A stretch of DNA of 64,000 bases, from NCBI RefSeq assembly GCF_963924675.1, contig NC_089220.1, forward strand, positions 158,385,270 through 158,449,269. The letters are read 5' to 3'. Below, piece by piece: positions 23,245-35,600 of this stretch. The DNA is from Phocoena phocoena. Lineage: Eukaryota > Chordata > Mammalia > Artiodactyla > Phocoenidae. Numbering within the stretch: the first letter of the stretch is position 1; each line of letters opens with the position of its first letter. A program made the position numbers and the translations under genes. The notes under the pieces are model-generated. The model did no database searches. It had not been told where the DNA came from and worked only from the letters and a program-made list of their open reading frames with translations.

Positions 23245-25070
23245 TCTTGCTTTTAAAATTCTCTCTTTGTCTATGATTTTAGACAGTTTTATTATAAGGT
23301 GTCTTCAAAAGTATCATTTTGGGTTGAAATTTTGGGAGAACTTATGAGTTTAATGAATTTGGATATTCAGATTTCTCCCCGGGTTTGGGAAGTTCTTCAC
23401 TATTATTTCTTTAAATAAGCTTTCTGCCCCTTTCTCCCTTTCTTCTCCTTGTGGATTCCAATAATGTGAAAATTATTTCTCTTAAAGGTATTCCATAATT
23501 CATGTAGGCTTTATTCACTCTTTTTCATTCTTTTTTTCCTTTGTTCTCCTCTGACTGGGTCATTTCAAGGGACCTGTGATCTAGTTCACAGATTCTTTCT
23601 TCTGCTTGATCCAGTCTATTGTTGATGCTCTCTGTGACATTTAAAAAATTTCATTCAGGGCTTCCCTGGTGGCACAGTGGTTGAGAGTCTGCCTGCCGAT
23701 GCAGGGGACATGGGTTCGTGCCCCGGTCCGGGAAGATCCCACATGCCGCGGAGCGGCTGGACCTGTGAGCCATGGCCGCTGAGCCTGCGCGTCCGGAGCC
23801 TGTGCTCCGCAACGGGAGAGGCCACAACAGTGAGAGGCCCGCGTACCGCAAAAAAAAAAAAAAAAAATTTCATTCATTCAAATTCAGCTCCAGAATTTGA
23901 TTCTTTCAATTTCCATTTCTCTGTTAAACTTCTCATCTTGCTCATGTATGGTTTTCCTGATTTTGTTGAACTGTCTGTTTTCTTATAGCTCACTGAGCTC
24001 CCTTAAAACAACAATTTTGAATTCTTTACCAGAGAAATTGCAGCTCTCCATTTCTTTGGGGTCAGTTATTGAAAAATTATTGTATGTTTTTGGTGGTGTC
24101 ATGTTTCCTTTATTTTTTGATATTCCTTGAAGTCTCGCACTGCTGTGTTCACGTTTGAAGAATCGGTCATCTTTTCCAGTCTTTACTGACTGGCCTCAGG
24201 AGAGAAATGCCTCCCATCAGCCCTGATAGGGATTCTGAGGCTTTCTCACACCTTTTCTGTGGATACTCCCGCCTCACACCTCTTGTTTCCCCTTGCGGGA
24301 GAGCTCTCAACTTTGTACGCCTTGTCTTGATCCTGCGAAGTCCTGCTGGGTGCTGACGGCCTCCCATTAGCTTGCTTCCCCTAGGGTGGTGCTGCACCTC
24401 GAGCTTGTATGCTCTCTCCCAGTCTCACAGCGTTGGGCCAGCTTCCTGTGCATGCTCCCAGCCGTCTGTGGAGTCTTGCTGTCTCCACCATTGGGGATGT
24501 GCACACATGGGAGCCAGCCACAGGGTAAGGCGGTGTGTGGGTGAGGTACGTGGAGCACTGGTGGCACTCATGGTTGAACTGATGGATCTGCAGGCACCGT
24601 ATCCCCAGTGGCTTATAGGTGGGTTTCCTGATGGAGTCAGCAAAGCGATTGGTAGAATCCATGTCCTTTTGCCCTCCAAGAGCCCTGCAGCCTCTCCTTG
24701 TCCTGCAGTCATATAGCACACCACAGTTTTCTGGATAGGGTGAGAAAGAAGTGGGTCTCTCTGACAGTGTCCTGCACAGCTGGGGAAGCCAGGGACTCAC
24801 TCACATGGTCTCACTTTACCACCTGGGAGAAATCACAGGCTGAGAAGTTCTCTTAGTCCTAAGCTGTGCTGACCTGGGGAGATTTACATGGGTAAATTGA
24901 AACTATTCCTCTCGCCTTTTCACTGGGTACAATCTCAGATCTTATTTTGCTCCAGTGATGTGCTGGAACATCTCCTCTGGACCCCTGGACTTCCACAAAG
25001 GCACTCTCAGTATGGGTGATTGGGGGTTCTTTGGGGGTAAGACAGTAGAAAACGCATATTGCCATTTCGA
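23245..25070 (-). mobile_element. probable old L1 5' region (antisense)
   Basis: Blocks such as 'tgggaagttcttcactatta', 'aagctttctgcccctttctc', 'attctttcttctgcttgatc', 'ttttggtggtgtcatgtttc' and 'gaagaatcggtcatcttttc' match a widespread mammalian repeat that I remember as the 5' UTR/ORF1 region of old L1 (L1M/HAL1) elements in reverse. Interrupted by a SINE at 23658-23864. The right part (24360-25070) is GC-richer and less certain. Overlapping frames of up to 139 residues at 24372-24800 on both strands are not supported as genes. Confidence 0.5.
23658..23864 (+). mobile_element. CHR-type cetacean SINE with target duplication
   Basis: Complete sense-oriented copy: head 'gggcttccctggtggcacag' at 23658, A box 'tggcacagtggttgagag', B-box segment 'gggttcgtgcc', body, and an A-tail merging into the duplication. 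Flanked by the 12-base direct repeat AAATTTCATTCA at 23646-23657 and 23865-23876. It interrupts the L1-like region, so it is younger than that element. The only one of the nine SINEs listed here in + orientation. Confidence 0.95.
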
Positions 25071-26780
25071 TTACACAAATATTTTTAAAAAAATAAAGAT
25101 TGACAGTGGTTAAGAGTTGAAAAGTGGTATTATTTATGCCAAATATTTTTCCTAACTTGTAAAAATATTTTATAATAGCATGGTAGCAGAGTAGTGCGGT
25201 TTGCTATTTCATCACATAATTTGGGGTTTAATTTTCCTGATTTTTCCCTATGCATTTCTGTGCCCACGCCCCAAAACTCTTTCCATTTGGGCAGCGCTTC
25301 CTGCCACTCCTGGTTTGGGGTTGTGGGACAGCTTGCACAAGGGCCAGCCTGTGGGGCGAATTCACATGTAGGAGAGGACTGTGTTGTAAGTGAATGATCC
25401 ATTGATGTCAGTACCATGATGTAGGTACCATGTCAAGATCAGAAGCAGAAGCTGGAACCAGAGGTAGACAGGATGGGCTGATGAAAATAGGTGAGGTTAC
25501 AACTGGAGAAGATGAGACACTGGACAAGGCACGAATAGGTAAACTGAGGCAGTTCTGGAGCAAATTGCAAGAATTTGGAAGGCATTGCCTTCTTAGGAAA
25601 GATCTGTTTTTGCATCAGACAGCACACTCCATAGTGCTAGGTTGCTAGGTATTATTTGGACCTCCTACACATAACAAAATCAGTAATTTACATCTCTTTG
25701 TTTGAGAACATTTAGTATAGTGCTGGCATTCGTGTAATGGGCCAATGGGATTTAATAATGGTAAGACAACAAACACTTTCTAATACTTGGGATTTCTTTT
25801 CAGCAAAGCAATGTCAGATAATTGGTGGCTCCTGGATTCCCTAAGGAAAGGGGATTTTCCAGATCATCCTTTTGATATAACAGACAAAATATGTGGAATG
25901 CTGTCCAAAATGCTACAATATCAGAGACTTTAAATAATTTAATCACCGAAATCTTATCATCCTCTTGCCTGCAGGCTTTCTAGCAGAGTGCAATTATATT
26001 AAACGTAGGGGAAAATTGGACTCTAAAATCAAGACCTTCCTGTATCTCTTTGCCTTTCTGAGGGTCTCATACTCTCAGATTTCCTTGTTTTCCCTTCTTC
26101 ATGTTTGACGAGGACAGACACTCTTGGAACTATTTCAGACAGGGTAAGAAGAGCCCTTCCGAGTTCAACACATCCTTCTGGACAGATGGGCGAATACATT
26201 GCACGGTCCTTTATGAAAGAGCAGGGAAGACACTGATAGTGGGGCATCAGGTTTCTGACTCAGAGTTCATCGAACGACAGATTTAGTATTGGCTACAGCA
26301 TCTGTGAAATATCAGGTGTAATTTTCCTGGAGTTTGTAGTACTTCACTTTGGGGAACTTCTAGGTGTATGTTTTTTGTTTTGTTCTTTACTGCTTGTTAT
26401 GAAAAATTTTAAACACTTAAAACTGTAGAGAGAATGTATAATGAGCTTCTCTCTTAGGTCTGGTCCCCTGGAAACAGGTTCTGAAGCAGAGCTCTGGGGG
26501 TAGGTGATTTTCTGGGAAGAGCTGTTGGGATCAGCATCTGCCAGGAGTGAAGGAAGCGGGACAGGGCAGAGGGAAGAGGGGAGTTAGTTGCAAGGCAGTT
26601 TCAACAGCCAGTTCTGAGAACTGTGGACTAGGGTGGCCTGCAGGGGGCGCACGAGGCAACACCAGCGGTATCCGCTGCATTTACCCATCACCCAGCCTCC
26701 TCTAATTGTCAGCCTAAGGGCCACCTTGCTTTCCCTCTACCTCTACCCACTTCCCCCCGCTCTACCCCCCTGCCTTCTAC
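25071..26780. other. intronic sequence, nothing recognised
   Basis: No exon or named repeat. Frames at 25130-25648 overlap on both strands with no domain. 26640-26790 is C-rich. Confidence 0.45.
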
Positions 26781-26785
26781 CACCC

Positions 26786-26985
26786 TGCCTTATTTATTTT
26801 TTTGTTTCTTGACAACTTTAGTGAAGTATAATTATATACCAGAAAATTCACTCACTTTAAGTGTACAAATCAGTGATTTTTAATAAATTTACCCAAGTTA
26901 CACAACCATCACTCTAATCCACTTTTAGAACATTTTATTACCCTAATTAGCATATTCCCTTTTAAAAATGACTTCTGGTATGTTT
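26786..26985 (-). mobile_element. L1 3' UTR fragment (antisense), left part
   Basis: 'ctttagtgaagtataattat', 'actttaagtgtacaaatcag' and 'aacattttattaccctaatt' are reversed L1 3' UTR. Colinear with the piece at 27486-28062. Confidence 0.75.
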
Positions 26986-27485
26986 TGAAGCAAATCACTT
27001 TAGTGAGGTTTTAATGCAATTAAGTTTTTAGCTGAAGGGATCTATTGATAGGAATGAAAAAGAAATTCATATTCCTTTGAGTGAGTGAGGTACCATTAAA
27101 GTTATTTGAGGTCACATGATAGGAGACCTTAGGAGATGTAGTTAACTAAAGGCTGTTTCCAGAAAATGTGGTTTATTCCCAAAGGTTGTCTAAGAATAAC
27201 ACATCTGACAAAGGTGTGTGCTTTATAGTTCTTCTGCTTTATTCCTCGAGAAGAACCTGTATTCGAGACAGAGGGTTGGTTTAAATGGGTGTGTGTAGGC
27301 GGCAGGCAGTCGACGAGGAGGGCTGTCCTAAAAGAGGTAGGTAGCTCCAATGAGAGACCACCTTTGTATGTCATCAGAAAGGAGAGAAAGACCACATGTG
27401 GAGAAGATACAACCAATAAACGAAGACAGAGTGGAAAATTCTGTCTGTTAAATGGCCAAGGCAAAAAACTAAGCTATTTCTAGGG
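26986..27485. other. ~500-base segment splitting an L1
   Basis: This stretch lies between two colinear L1 pieces but is not L1-like to my eye and belongs to no family I can name. No clear target duplications or inverted ends. Either a diverged insertion or a replacement after deletion. Confidence 0.45.
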
Positions 27486-28062
27486 TTGGTATAAATCCCA
27501 CTTCATCTTCCCCTCAGCCTTTGCAACCACTCATCTACTTTCCATCTCTGTAGAATGGCGTATCCCGGACAGTTTGTATAAGTGAAATCATACAATATGT
27601 GGCCTTTTGTGTCCGGTTTCTTTCCCTCAGTGTAATGTCTTCACTGTGTTTGCAGTGTTGTACTGTGTATCAGTACTGCGTTCCTTTTAATGGCTGAATA
27701 GTATTTCCTTGTATGACTTATATGGATATACCACTATTGTCCATCTAATCATCAGTTGATGGAAATTTGGCTGTCATGAATAATTTTGCTCTGAACATTT
27801 ATGTGCAAGTTTTTATATGAACATAAATGAATATGAAGAATGTTTGCCATTCACCTAGGAATGAAATTGCTGGGTCATATTGTAACTCTATGTTTAATTT
27901 TTGAGGAGTCACCAAACTGTTTTCCCCAGAGCAGCTGCTCCACTTTATATCCCCACCAGCAACGTCTGAGGGTGCCAGTTTCTTCACATTCTCACCAACA
28001 CTTGTTGTTTTCCATTTTTTTGTTTTGTTTGTTTTTAAAATGGTAGCCATCTTAGCATGTAT
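27486..28062 (-). mobile_element. L1 3' UTR / ORF2 end (antisense), right part
   Basis: Contains the reversed L1 blocks 'gtgaaatcatacaatatgtg', 'tcagttgatggaaatttggc', 'gaaattgctgggtcatattg' and 'tccccaccagcaacgtctga'. Fully decayed coding potential. Confidence 0.85.
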
Positions 28063-29246
28063 GAAACAGAAGGTCACATTTTAAAAGATGCTGGCGGCAA
28101 AGAAATGTGAACATTAAAGACAAAAGTCGAGTTCTATGCTTGAGACTCTCAGTTCTGTGCCTGCAAAGCCTCATTGTATGTGCTCCGTGAGTAGGTTTGG
28201 GGGCCACCGCTGCTGAGGGGCTTGACCCTTGAGGGACCAAGAGGGTGCCCATTCCGGTCTCGCTCATTGACGAGGACCTGCTGATTTGTAAGACCCAGAT
28301 TGACCAGAGCTCGTAGTCATTTCTGAATACACGGGCATGCACGTGCATGCACGCACACCAGGTGAAAACACTAGAAACAGAATGTACTGAAGACAATAAG
28401 AAAGTGAGTCTCTACCTAAGGCAGTTGTGGGGTTTTAGTGTTGCTGTATGTGGATTTTCGTTGGTGTTTTTGTTTTGCCAAATTTAGGCTGAGAAGGAAC
28501 TTTGTTCAAGAAAACCACAAATCAAAACCAGCAGCTTTGTTGAAGGTGTGTCCTAAGGCCCATTTGGCACTTGGACAGCATTTTAGACTTCTAATTGGCT
28601 TTGCAGCATTTTTGTCATCAAAGATACACTTGGAATTTGGCTCGATGCCTGTGTTACCTGTAAAAGTAAAAACATAAGATACTGTATCTCAGATCCGCCC
28701 TCTTGGGGCTCATAGATCTTAGAAATTGAGGGGGAAGTTGGAACAGTGGTAAATCACTTAGAAATGTGAGTTTTCCATGCTGTCCATTCCCACTCAGGAG
28801 AATGTTTGAGTGGGGATCTCTGAATAGTTGGACAACTCCTGAAACCACTGTCTCTTTCTTGTTTTCCTCTCCGGGCCACCTCTGTGATTCTCATCTTCAT
28901 TTCCCAGTCTTTCCCACACTGTCTTTTCTGCTCTCCAGCTTCTCTTATAGGTTAGTGACTAGACTTGCTGAGAAAGGGGTCTTTTCACAGGAGGCACCAT
29001 GAGGCAGTGCCGAGGGGCTGTGCCATCTGTGAACCGTGTGACCACAGGTGCGTCACGCCATAGCTCAGAGCATCACTTCCCTCCCTGGTAAAAGGAGAGG
29101 GTTGACCTGTTGGCTTCCAAGGTCCCTACATTTGGAGACCAGGAATTTATCTTCCTGAATGCAGCAGATGATGCCATTCATTGGGATTAAGCCAAGGAGT
29201 CCTATAAACTCCCAGAAGCTTCCGAGACCCAGAAGCTGAAAGTCCC
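28063..29246. other. intronic sequence, nothing recognised
   Basis: No exon or repeat family recognised. Small alternating 'gcatgcacgtgcatgcacgc' tract at 28335-28354. Confidence 0.45.
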
Positions 29247-29738
29247 TGTATTAGTTAATATATTCATCAGGGCTCTACAGAGAAACAGAGCCAATAGGAT
29301 GTGCACATACATGAGATTTATTGTAAGGAACTGACTCACACTTTGTTAGAGGCTGACAAGTCCCAAGATCTGCAGGGGAGGGTCAGCAGGCTGGAGGTCC
29401 AGGAGGGCCAGTGGTGTAGTTGTAGTTCAAAGCCTCAACACCTGGGAAGAGCCGACATTTTGGTTCAAGTCCAGAGGCAGGAAAAATACCAATGCTCAAC
29501 TGGAAGGAATTCAGGCAGGAGGAGTTTCCTCTTTCTCAACCTTTTTGTTCTATGTAGGCCTTCAACTGATTGGTTGAGGCCCATCCACATTGCTGAGGGC
29601 AGTGTCCTTTACTCAGTTCATCAACTCAAATGTTAATCTCATCCCCAAACACCCTCACAGACACACCCAGCATAACATTTGACCACATGCCTGGATACCC
29701 TGTGTTCCAGTCAAACTGACAAATAAAATCAGCCATCA
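29247..29738 (-). mobile_element. solo LTR-like repeat
   Basis: On the minus strand it begins TGATGGCTGATTTTATTTG and ends 'CTAATACA', with an AATAAA signal (reverse of 29317-29322) about 75 bases before the end, as in a solo LTR. The blocks 'ctacagagaaacagagccaa' and 'ccttcaactgattggttgag' mark a common mammalian repeat. I cannot give its exact name. The 111-residue + frame is an artefact. Confidence 0.6.
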
Positions 29739-31835
29739 AAACCTCAGCCAGAGATGCAGCAAAGGGAAGCTAAGACATTATCCTGGCTTCTGGTCTGGCC
29801 CAGGACAATGCAATTTAATTCCTCTCTTCACTCCTCACAGCTCATGATATTTAAACTTTTCTTATTTGTTAAATGTATTTTTTAAGCAGTTCAAAAGCAA
29901 GCATGCTGGGTGTGCCTTTCAGAATAATCTTGAAAAAGGAATAATTCTGTCAGAGGTCTGCCGTGGAGCTGCAGCAGTGAAGAGCCATCCACGCCCAGAC
30001 ATTGCGAGAGCAGAGGGGGGAAGACGTAGGAGGCTCATGTGAACCCAGGGACTCGGGTTCAGGGTCAGGAAAGGGACGGGCAGGCAGGCTGTGCAGCTTG
30101 GAGTCCCCCCTGAGGACATGAAGAGGGAAAGAAGAGAGTTCCTGGAAGGAGCTTTCTCTTTGGAACCTGAAAAAACACTGGTAGTTGCTACAAGCTTCTG
30201 ATATGGGGTCATTGGCTGACCAGAGTGATTTTTCTGGTGACAAGGACAGCGGCTATATATACACAGACCACCAGAAAGGGCTCTTCACTGCGCCCACGTC
30301 TCAAAGCTCCTGCTGGCAGCAGACAGAGTAGGGAGAGGCCCCAAATGTTCATTAGCGGTGATGGATGATGAGCGAGGAGTGGCCTGAAGAGGCCCGAATC
30401 CTTTCCATGACTTCTGTTTCCTCTATTAAATTTGATTGTAACTAAAGTTTCATACTCTTATTTTAACAAACAATTTGTTTTTGTAAGGAGATACTTTCAG
30501 GTGTGAAAGCATGAACTTTAGGTCTTACCAGTTATCCACACTTTGACTGTCACTCTTTGTTTAAAGGCAGCTCGTACGTTTCGGGCATGGTGCCTCGGAG
30601 GTAGTAAATTACCTCCCAGATTCAGGATGGTTTTCACAAGGCAGCTCTTCATTCCTCGGGGTTAGTGGTATCCATCTTTAGGAGACCTACTCACTTTGGA
30701 AAAAACCTTTCTTTGTTTTTATGTTAAGGCTCATACTTAATAAAACCATAATGAGGTTTTGTAGGTTGTCATGTTATCTTCAGATATGTTGCAGTGATCA
30801 CATTCAATGTCATGATACATCTTATTTCACTCTGCTACATGTAGAGGGTAAATGTATGGGTGCTAGAAAAAAATGGAAGTCCATCAGCAAGAATTCTTTT
30901 TGCCCAATAGGGGACTAGAACACATGGGAAATATGTGAGTCTGTGAGTGGAGGTTTTGTTGTATATTCTCAGACTTGGAGGAATTTGAGAGTGAGAGAGA
31001 GCAATAGTGGATACTTTAGTGAAATATCTGGAACCTGGTTTGTTTCATTATCTTCATTCTAAAAGAGCAAATTAACTGAAGAAGCCATTTCAGTGTATGA
31101 TGTATATTTGCGCAATTACAAGGGAATGTTTAAAACAGTTATCAATCAAAATTCGCAAACGACAGCAAACTTTGATGGCTTCACTGCTTTCGTTCTGCAA
31201 ACGGCTTTGGTCTGTTTTGATCCGCCCCATCCAGTCCTTGGGGCACGGATTAGGTCATGACAGGCACTTACACCCTGGGGGTCACTCTGTCCCCACACCC
31301 TGCTCTATATCACTCATAACTCACCCTTCAGCAAATTATTCTAAAGGAATTTTTGACATGATTTTTAAATGGATCATTATAAAAATATGCTGAAGCGTTC
31401 TCTTATTTAGTTGCTTTTAGGTAATCTTCTATTGAGGGGAAATTACAAAGTCTCATCTGCTCAGGGTACCTGGGCAAAGCCAGGACCAGCCAGGTGGGAG
31501 AACCATTCACTGGGTGCGTCGGGGACCCTAGAACATCCTTCAGTGAGGGTGCCTCTTCCAGGCAAAAAAGCAAAACGCAAAGCAGTAGAGGTCAAGGGGA
31601 GATATGATTGGAGAGACGTAGGTAGAGCATGCAAACCAGTAGCAAGTTTAGGTGCCTGGGAGAATTGTGGATGGATGGATGGGTGGGTTGATGGATGAGG
31701 TGGGCCTCAGAGCACTTCTGTTGTGCCCTCCGTGGCATGAGCTTTGAGGATTTGCACGACTGCTTGTGTATGCCATGCCCAGCTACACCCAGATCCCACT
31801 CACTGTTTTGTTTTTTGTGTATGCGTGTGCAAAAT
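29739..31835. other. intronic sequence, nothing recognised
   Basis: No exon or named repeat. (ATGG)n-like run at 31669-31698. Frames at 29919-30243 and 31097-31698 have no domain. Confidence 0.45.
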
Positions 31836-31839
31836 CTCT

Positions 31840-32260
31840 CTTTATTCAACAACTGTTTGGTTAGCTTTTTGTCTGTGCCAGGTACCTGGCCAGGTCCTGT
31901 AAAACAGCGTCAGTGAAGAGGTTGACGTTGCCTCTGCCTTCGTGGACGTCACAGTCTGGAATAGGCAGGGGCAGAGTAGGAAGACAAGCATTACACAGAC
32001 AAATATGCCAACAGTCGATTCCACCTGATGAGTGCTGGGCAGAAATACAGATGCTGAGAGAGAATGTAATGGGGCAGGGGGAAGGGAGGACCTAATCTGG
32101 TCTGGGGATCAGGAAAGGCTTTTCTGAAGTAGTGATATTCAAGCTAGGATCTAAATGATGACTGGGAATTAGAAAGAAAAAAATATGTGAGGATTCAACA
32201 GGTACAAAGGTGGCCCAGAGCCAGGGAACCCTACAGTGGGCAGCCGTGATCTTGTACATT
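31840..32260 (-). repeat. L2 LINE 3' region (antisense)
   Basis: 'ctctttattcaacaactgtt' at the left followed by 'gggcagaaatacagatgctg' and 'ggatcaggaaaggcttttct', in the order of reversed L2. Confidence 0.65.
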
Positions 32261-33454
32261 TGTCGATGCTATTGATAGAAAGTGAACTTGAACTCCGCAG
32301 ACTTAATGAAGTCTGAACAACAGGTAGACGATTTTTATTTTGGTTGTGTTTTTTTGAAGGCACTGTTAGACCTTTCTCATATTACCTGAAAGCATGTGCT
32401 GTCCCATGCATCTGCTGTAAGATTTTCAGTACAGATTGGCTGAGAAACACTAGAATGAATATAAATACATATAATAAATTAAAGCTGGACAAAGGAATTA
32501 AATGCATTTTTTTAGGCTTGTCATAAAATTGGGACCCCATCAACTTGTCTTTAGATTCTGAATCTCTGAGCATATGTAAAATTGCATAGTTGTTCTCCGT
32601 TAGTTTTGAGCAAACTCACCCAAGATAGGCAAAGCTGTGCTTAACAGCCAACTGTCAATTCCCTACATGGGAGCTAGCAATTTTACGGACTACCTGTAAC
32701 CACGCCATACTCCAGACCTATTCCAGAGCCGTCTCCAATCTCTTCCAGTTGTTATCTACTCAAGGAATGCAAAATTATTTTAATACTAGAAAATTACAAA
32801 AGAAAAACAATTGTTGCCAAGTGAAATTTTCCTCATCGGAACTAATGGTGGGAAGGCCAGTATGTAACAAACATTTCATTACAGAATTTTTCCAAAAATT
32901 ATATTTGATATATTGAAGAACATCTGTTAGTATAAAGCCCATACTGTGTACGTTCTACCACAAGGTCACTGCTTGGGGCTGTGGCACATCTATTAGTATT
33001 TCATTAACCTAGAACATCTCAGGAAATGTGCCATCGGAGGTCAAAAACGTTCTGACCCTCACATTGCGAGTCCTCATGATAGAAGGTTATAGAAATGCAT
33101 CTAATTAATACAGACAGAAGTCACAATACAAAGTTGTGAGATTACGTAAGAAGGCTGACATTGTCACAGATTTCCATCCTAATCAAGTGCGTGGATATCT
33201 TCAAAAAGCCCAGCCTGTCTGCACGGAGCAGAGAAGAGAGCAGGGGACTCTCCTGCCTGTTCAGCCTGAAGCCCTATGTCACCCTCCTCACACTGCAACT
33301 CCCTGTTTCTAGCAGCTCCCTTCACACCGATCCCTTGTCAGTCAGTCAGCTCCTGCCCGCCCCCCCATCCCCTGCAGAAAAGGGAGAAGGGCACCGATAT
33401 TTACAAAACACTGCAGCACACCAGGAGTCTGCCTAGGGATTTTCCCTTCATTGT
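32261..33454. other. intronic sequence, nothing recognised
   Basis: No exon or named repeat; AT-rich in 32440-32970. Confidence 0.45.
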
Positions 33455-33468
33455 CTCAATTAATTCTT

Positions 33469-33673
33469 TTCCTTTTTTTAAATTAATTAATTTATTTATT
33501 TATTTTGCCTGCACCGGCATGCAAGATCTTTGCTCTGGCATGTTTAGTTGCGGCATGTGGACTTCTTAGTTGCGGCACGCATGTGGGATCTAGTTCCCGG
33601 AACCAGGGATTGAAACTGGGGTCCCTGCATTGGGAGCGTAGAGTCTTACCCACTGGACCACCAGGGAAGTCCC
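33469..33673 (-). mobile_element. CHR/Bov-tA-like SINE, older copy
   Basis: T-rich tail with TTTA units at left, 'tgggatctagttcccggaac', 'gggtccctgcattgggagcg' and the head 'ccaccagggaagtcc' at right. Flanked by a 14-base duplication, CTCAATTAATTCTT at 33455-33468 and CTCACTTAATTCTT at 33674-33687, with one mismatch. Confidence 0.9.
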
Positions 33674-33729
33674 CTCACTTAATTCTTAGATCAGGCATAA
33701 TTCCCCCTTGTATAGTTGAGAAAATGAGG

Positions 33730-34858
33730 CTCAGATAGGCCAATCCTGTACTCAGACATCTCCAGTCCCAAGGTCTAGAAGCATCTCATATGCCGATGAC
33801 TCCCAGCTCTTCGCCTCCAGCCCTGATCTTCATCTTCGTAAATACAGTGGACATTTCTCTGCCCTCATCTCTCAGCAGCATCTGTCAGGGTTGACTAGAC
33901 CCTTCTCCTTGATTTCCATGGCCCCACACGCCTCCTTTGCTTCCTACTGCTGTCTGGTCCTTTGCTGGCTCATCCTTATCTGAGTGTTGGCATCCCCAGC
34001 ACTCAAACGCCTTTCCCTTATCCAGCTACACTCTCTCAGGGGATCAGGTCTACCCTCTTGGCTTTGAAGACCATCTGCATGCTGATGACTTGCTAGTTTT
34101 GAACTCTAGCCCTAATCCTCCCCAGGACCTTCAGGCTCGTATCTATGGCTACCTGCTTGACATCTCCATCCAACAGGCATCTCAGACTTCCATATCCTAC
34201 CCAAGGCTCAAGATCTATGCAATCCAATATGGTAGTGCCGTGGAGCTATTTACATTAGTTAATACATTAATTAAAATTAAATAAGATTTAAAAGTCAGTT
34301 TTCCAGTTGCACTAGCCACATTTCAGATGCACCGTAGCTCTCTGTGAGTGGTGGTCACCACATCAGATTGCAGATAAAAAGCATTTCCACCATCACAGGA
34401 AGTTCTGGTGGTCAGTACTGCCCTAGTTGTTTTTAACCCCTCCAAATTTGCTCTTTCACCAGGGACCCCCTTTTCAAATAATCTAGCTGTTCCTCAAGTC
34501 AAAAATCTAGGAGACGTTCTTGATTCCTCTCCTTCCAGCATGCCTTATATCATCTTCATCAGTTAGTCTTGTCTACTGTGTCTCGAAAACATACCTCATG
34601 TCTGTATACTTCTCTTAGACTCCAGTGTTCCCCAAGCTGAGCCACCAGCCTCTGTCACGTGGATCACTACAGTGGCTCTGCAATGATCTGCCTTCTTCCA
34701 CTCTTGCTCTAAAACCTATTGTCCACACTGCAGGCAGCCAGAGTGATTTTTGAAAACTGTAAACCAGTTCCCCTGTTTCCTGGCTGAAAACCTTCCAATG
34801 ATACCTCATCTGATGTAGAATAAACCCCCTGTTTAAATCTTAGTTTACATGGCCTCTT
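33730..34858 (+). repeat. L2 LINE ORF remnants (sense)
   Basis: 'tcatatgccgatgactccca' (33787) reads SYADDSQ, the YADD reverse-transcriptase motif of L2. A second YADD-like site ('catgctgatgacttgc', HADD) is at 34077, so two L2 pieces or a duplicated segment are present. 34690-34850 ('gtccacactgcaggcagcca', 'cagagtgatttttgaaaact') is further L2 sequence. 34215-34440 may include a separate unassigned repeat. All frames are broken. Confidence 0.65.
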
Positions 34859-35212
34859 TTTCCATTTGGGCTGCCATAACAAAGTACCATAGATCGGGTG
34901 GCTGATAGACAACAGAAATTTGTTTCTCACAGTTCTGGAGCCTGGAAGTCCAAGATCAGAGTGCCAGGGTGGTTGCATTCTGGTAAGAGCCCTCTTTCAG
35001 GTTCTGCCAACTTCTGTGTCCTCACGTGGAAGTAGGGCCAGCTAGTTCTCTGGGGTCTCTGATGAGGGCACTAATCCCATTCATGAGGGCTCCACCCTCG
35101 TGGCCTGATTACCTCCCAAAAGCTCCACCTCCTAATACCATCACTTTGTGGGTTAGGTCAGCATATGAATTTGGTGGGGGTGGGTGGGGAACATAAACAT
35201 TCAACCCATAAC
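34859..35212 (-). mobile_element. solo LTR, MLT1-type, inserted in L2
   Basis: 'ttgggctgccataacaaagt', 'caacagaaatttgtttctca', 'gttctggagcctggaagtcc' and 'aaatttgg'-type end blocks are a reversed MaLR LTR. It interrupts L2: L2 text stops at 'cttagtttacatgg' and resumes at 'ggccctgcatgacctgagcc'. Confidence 0.8.
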
Positions 35213-35600
35213 ACGTGGCCCTGCATGACCTGAGCCTTCGTCTCTCTCAACCACTCTACTCTGCCCACCAGATTCCAGTCACCATGACTTTGCTTTTGGT
35301 CCCCAGATACCTTAAGAAAGACCTGTGCTGTCCTAAGGGTCTTAGGACAAGCTCACCCCTTTGCCCAGAAGCTGTCCCGGATCCTCACTGGGCTGGCTCT
35401 TCCCTGTCATCCAGTGGGGCCGTCTCGGAGCCCACATAAGAGTGGCTCCACCACATACTCATCTCAGGCTTGTTTCTATCTCCCCACAGCATTTTGAACT
35501 CTCTGAATGTTTCACATTTACCTATTTGTTCACTTATTTCCTTTCTCTTCCTCCTTCACTAGAATATAAGTCATAAATCCTGGGGATTCAATATGGATAA
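35213..35600 (+). repeat. L2 LINE, continuation after LTR
   Basis: 'ccctgcatgacctgagcctt' picks up the L2 line where the LTR broke it; 'cacttatttcctttctcttc' and 'cctccttcactagaatataa' continue towards the L2 3' end. Confidence 0.7.

Noticed and set aside
24372..24800. Frames of 114, 139 and 99 residues overlapping on both strands
   Set aside because: Mutually overlapping, no domain, no splice sites, and within probable LINE-derived GC-richer sequence.
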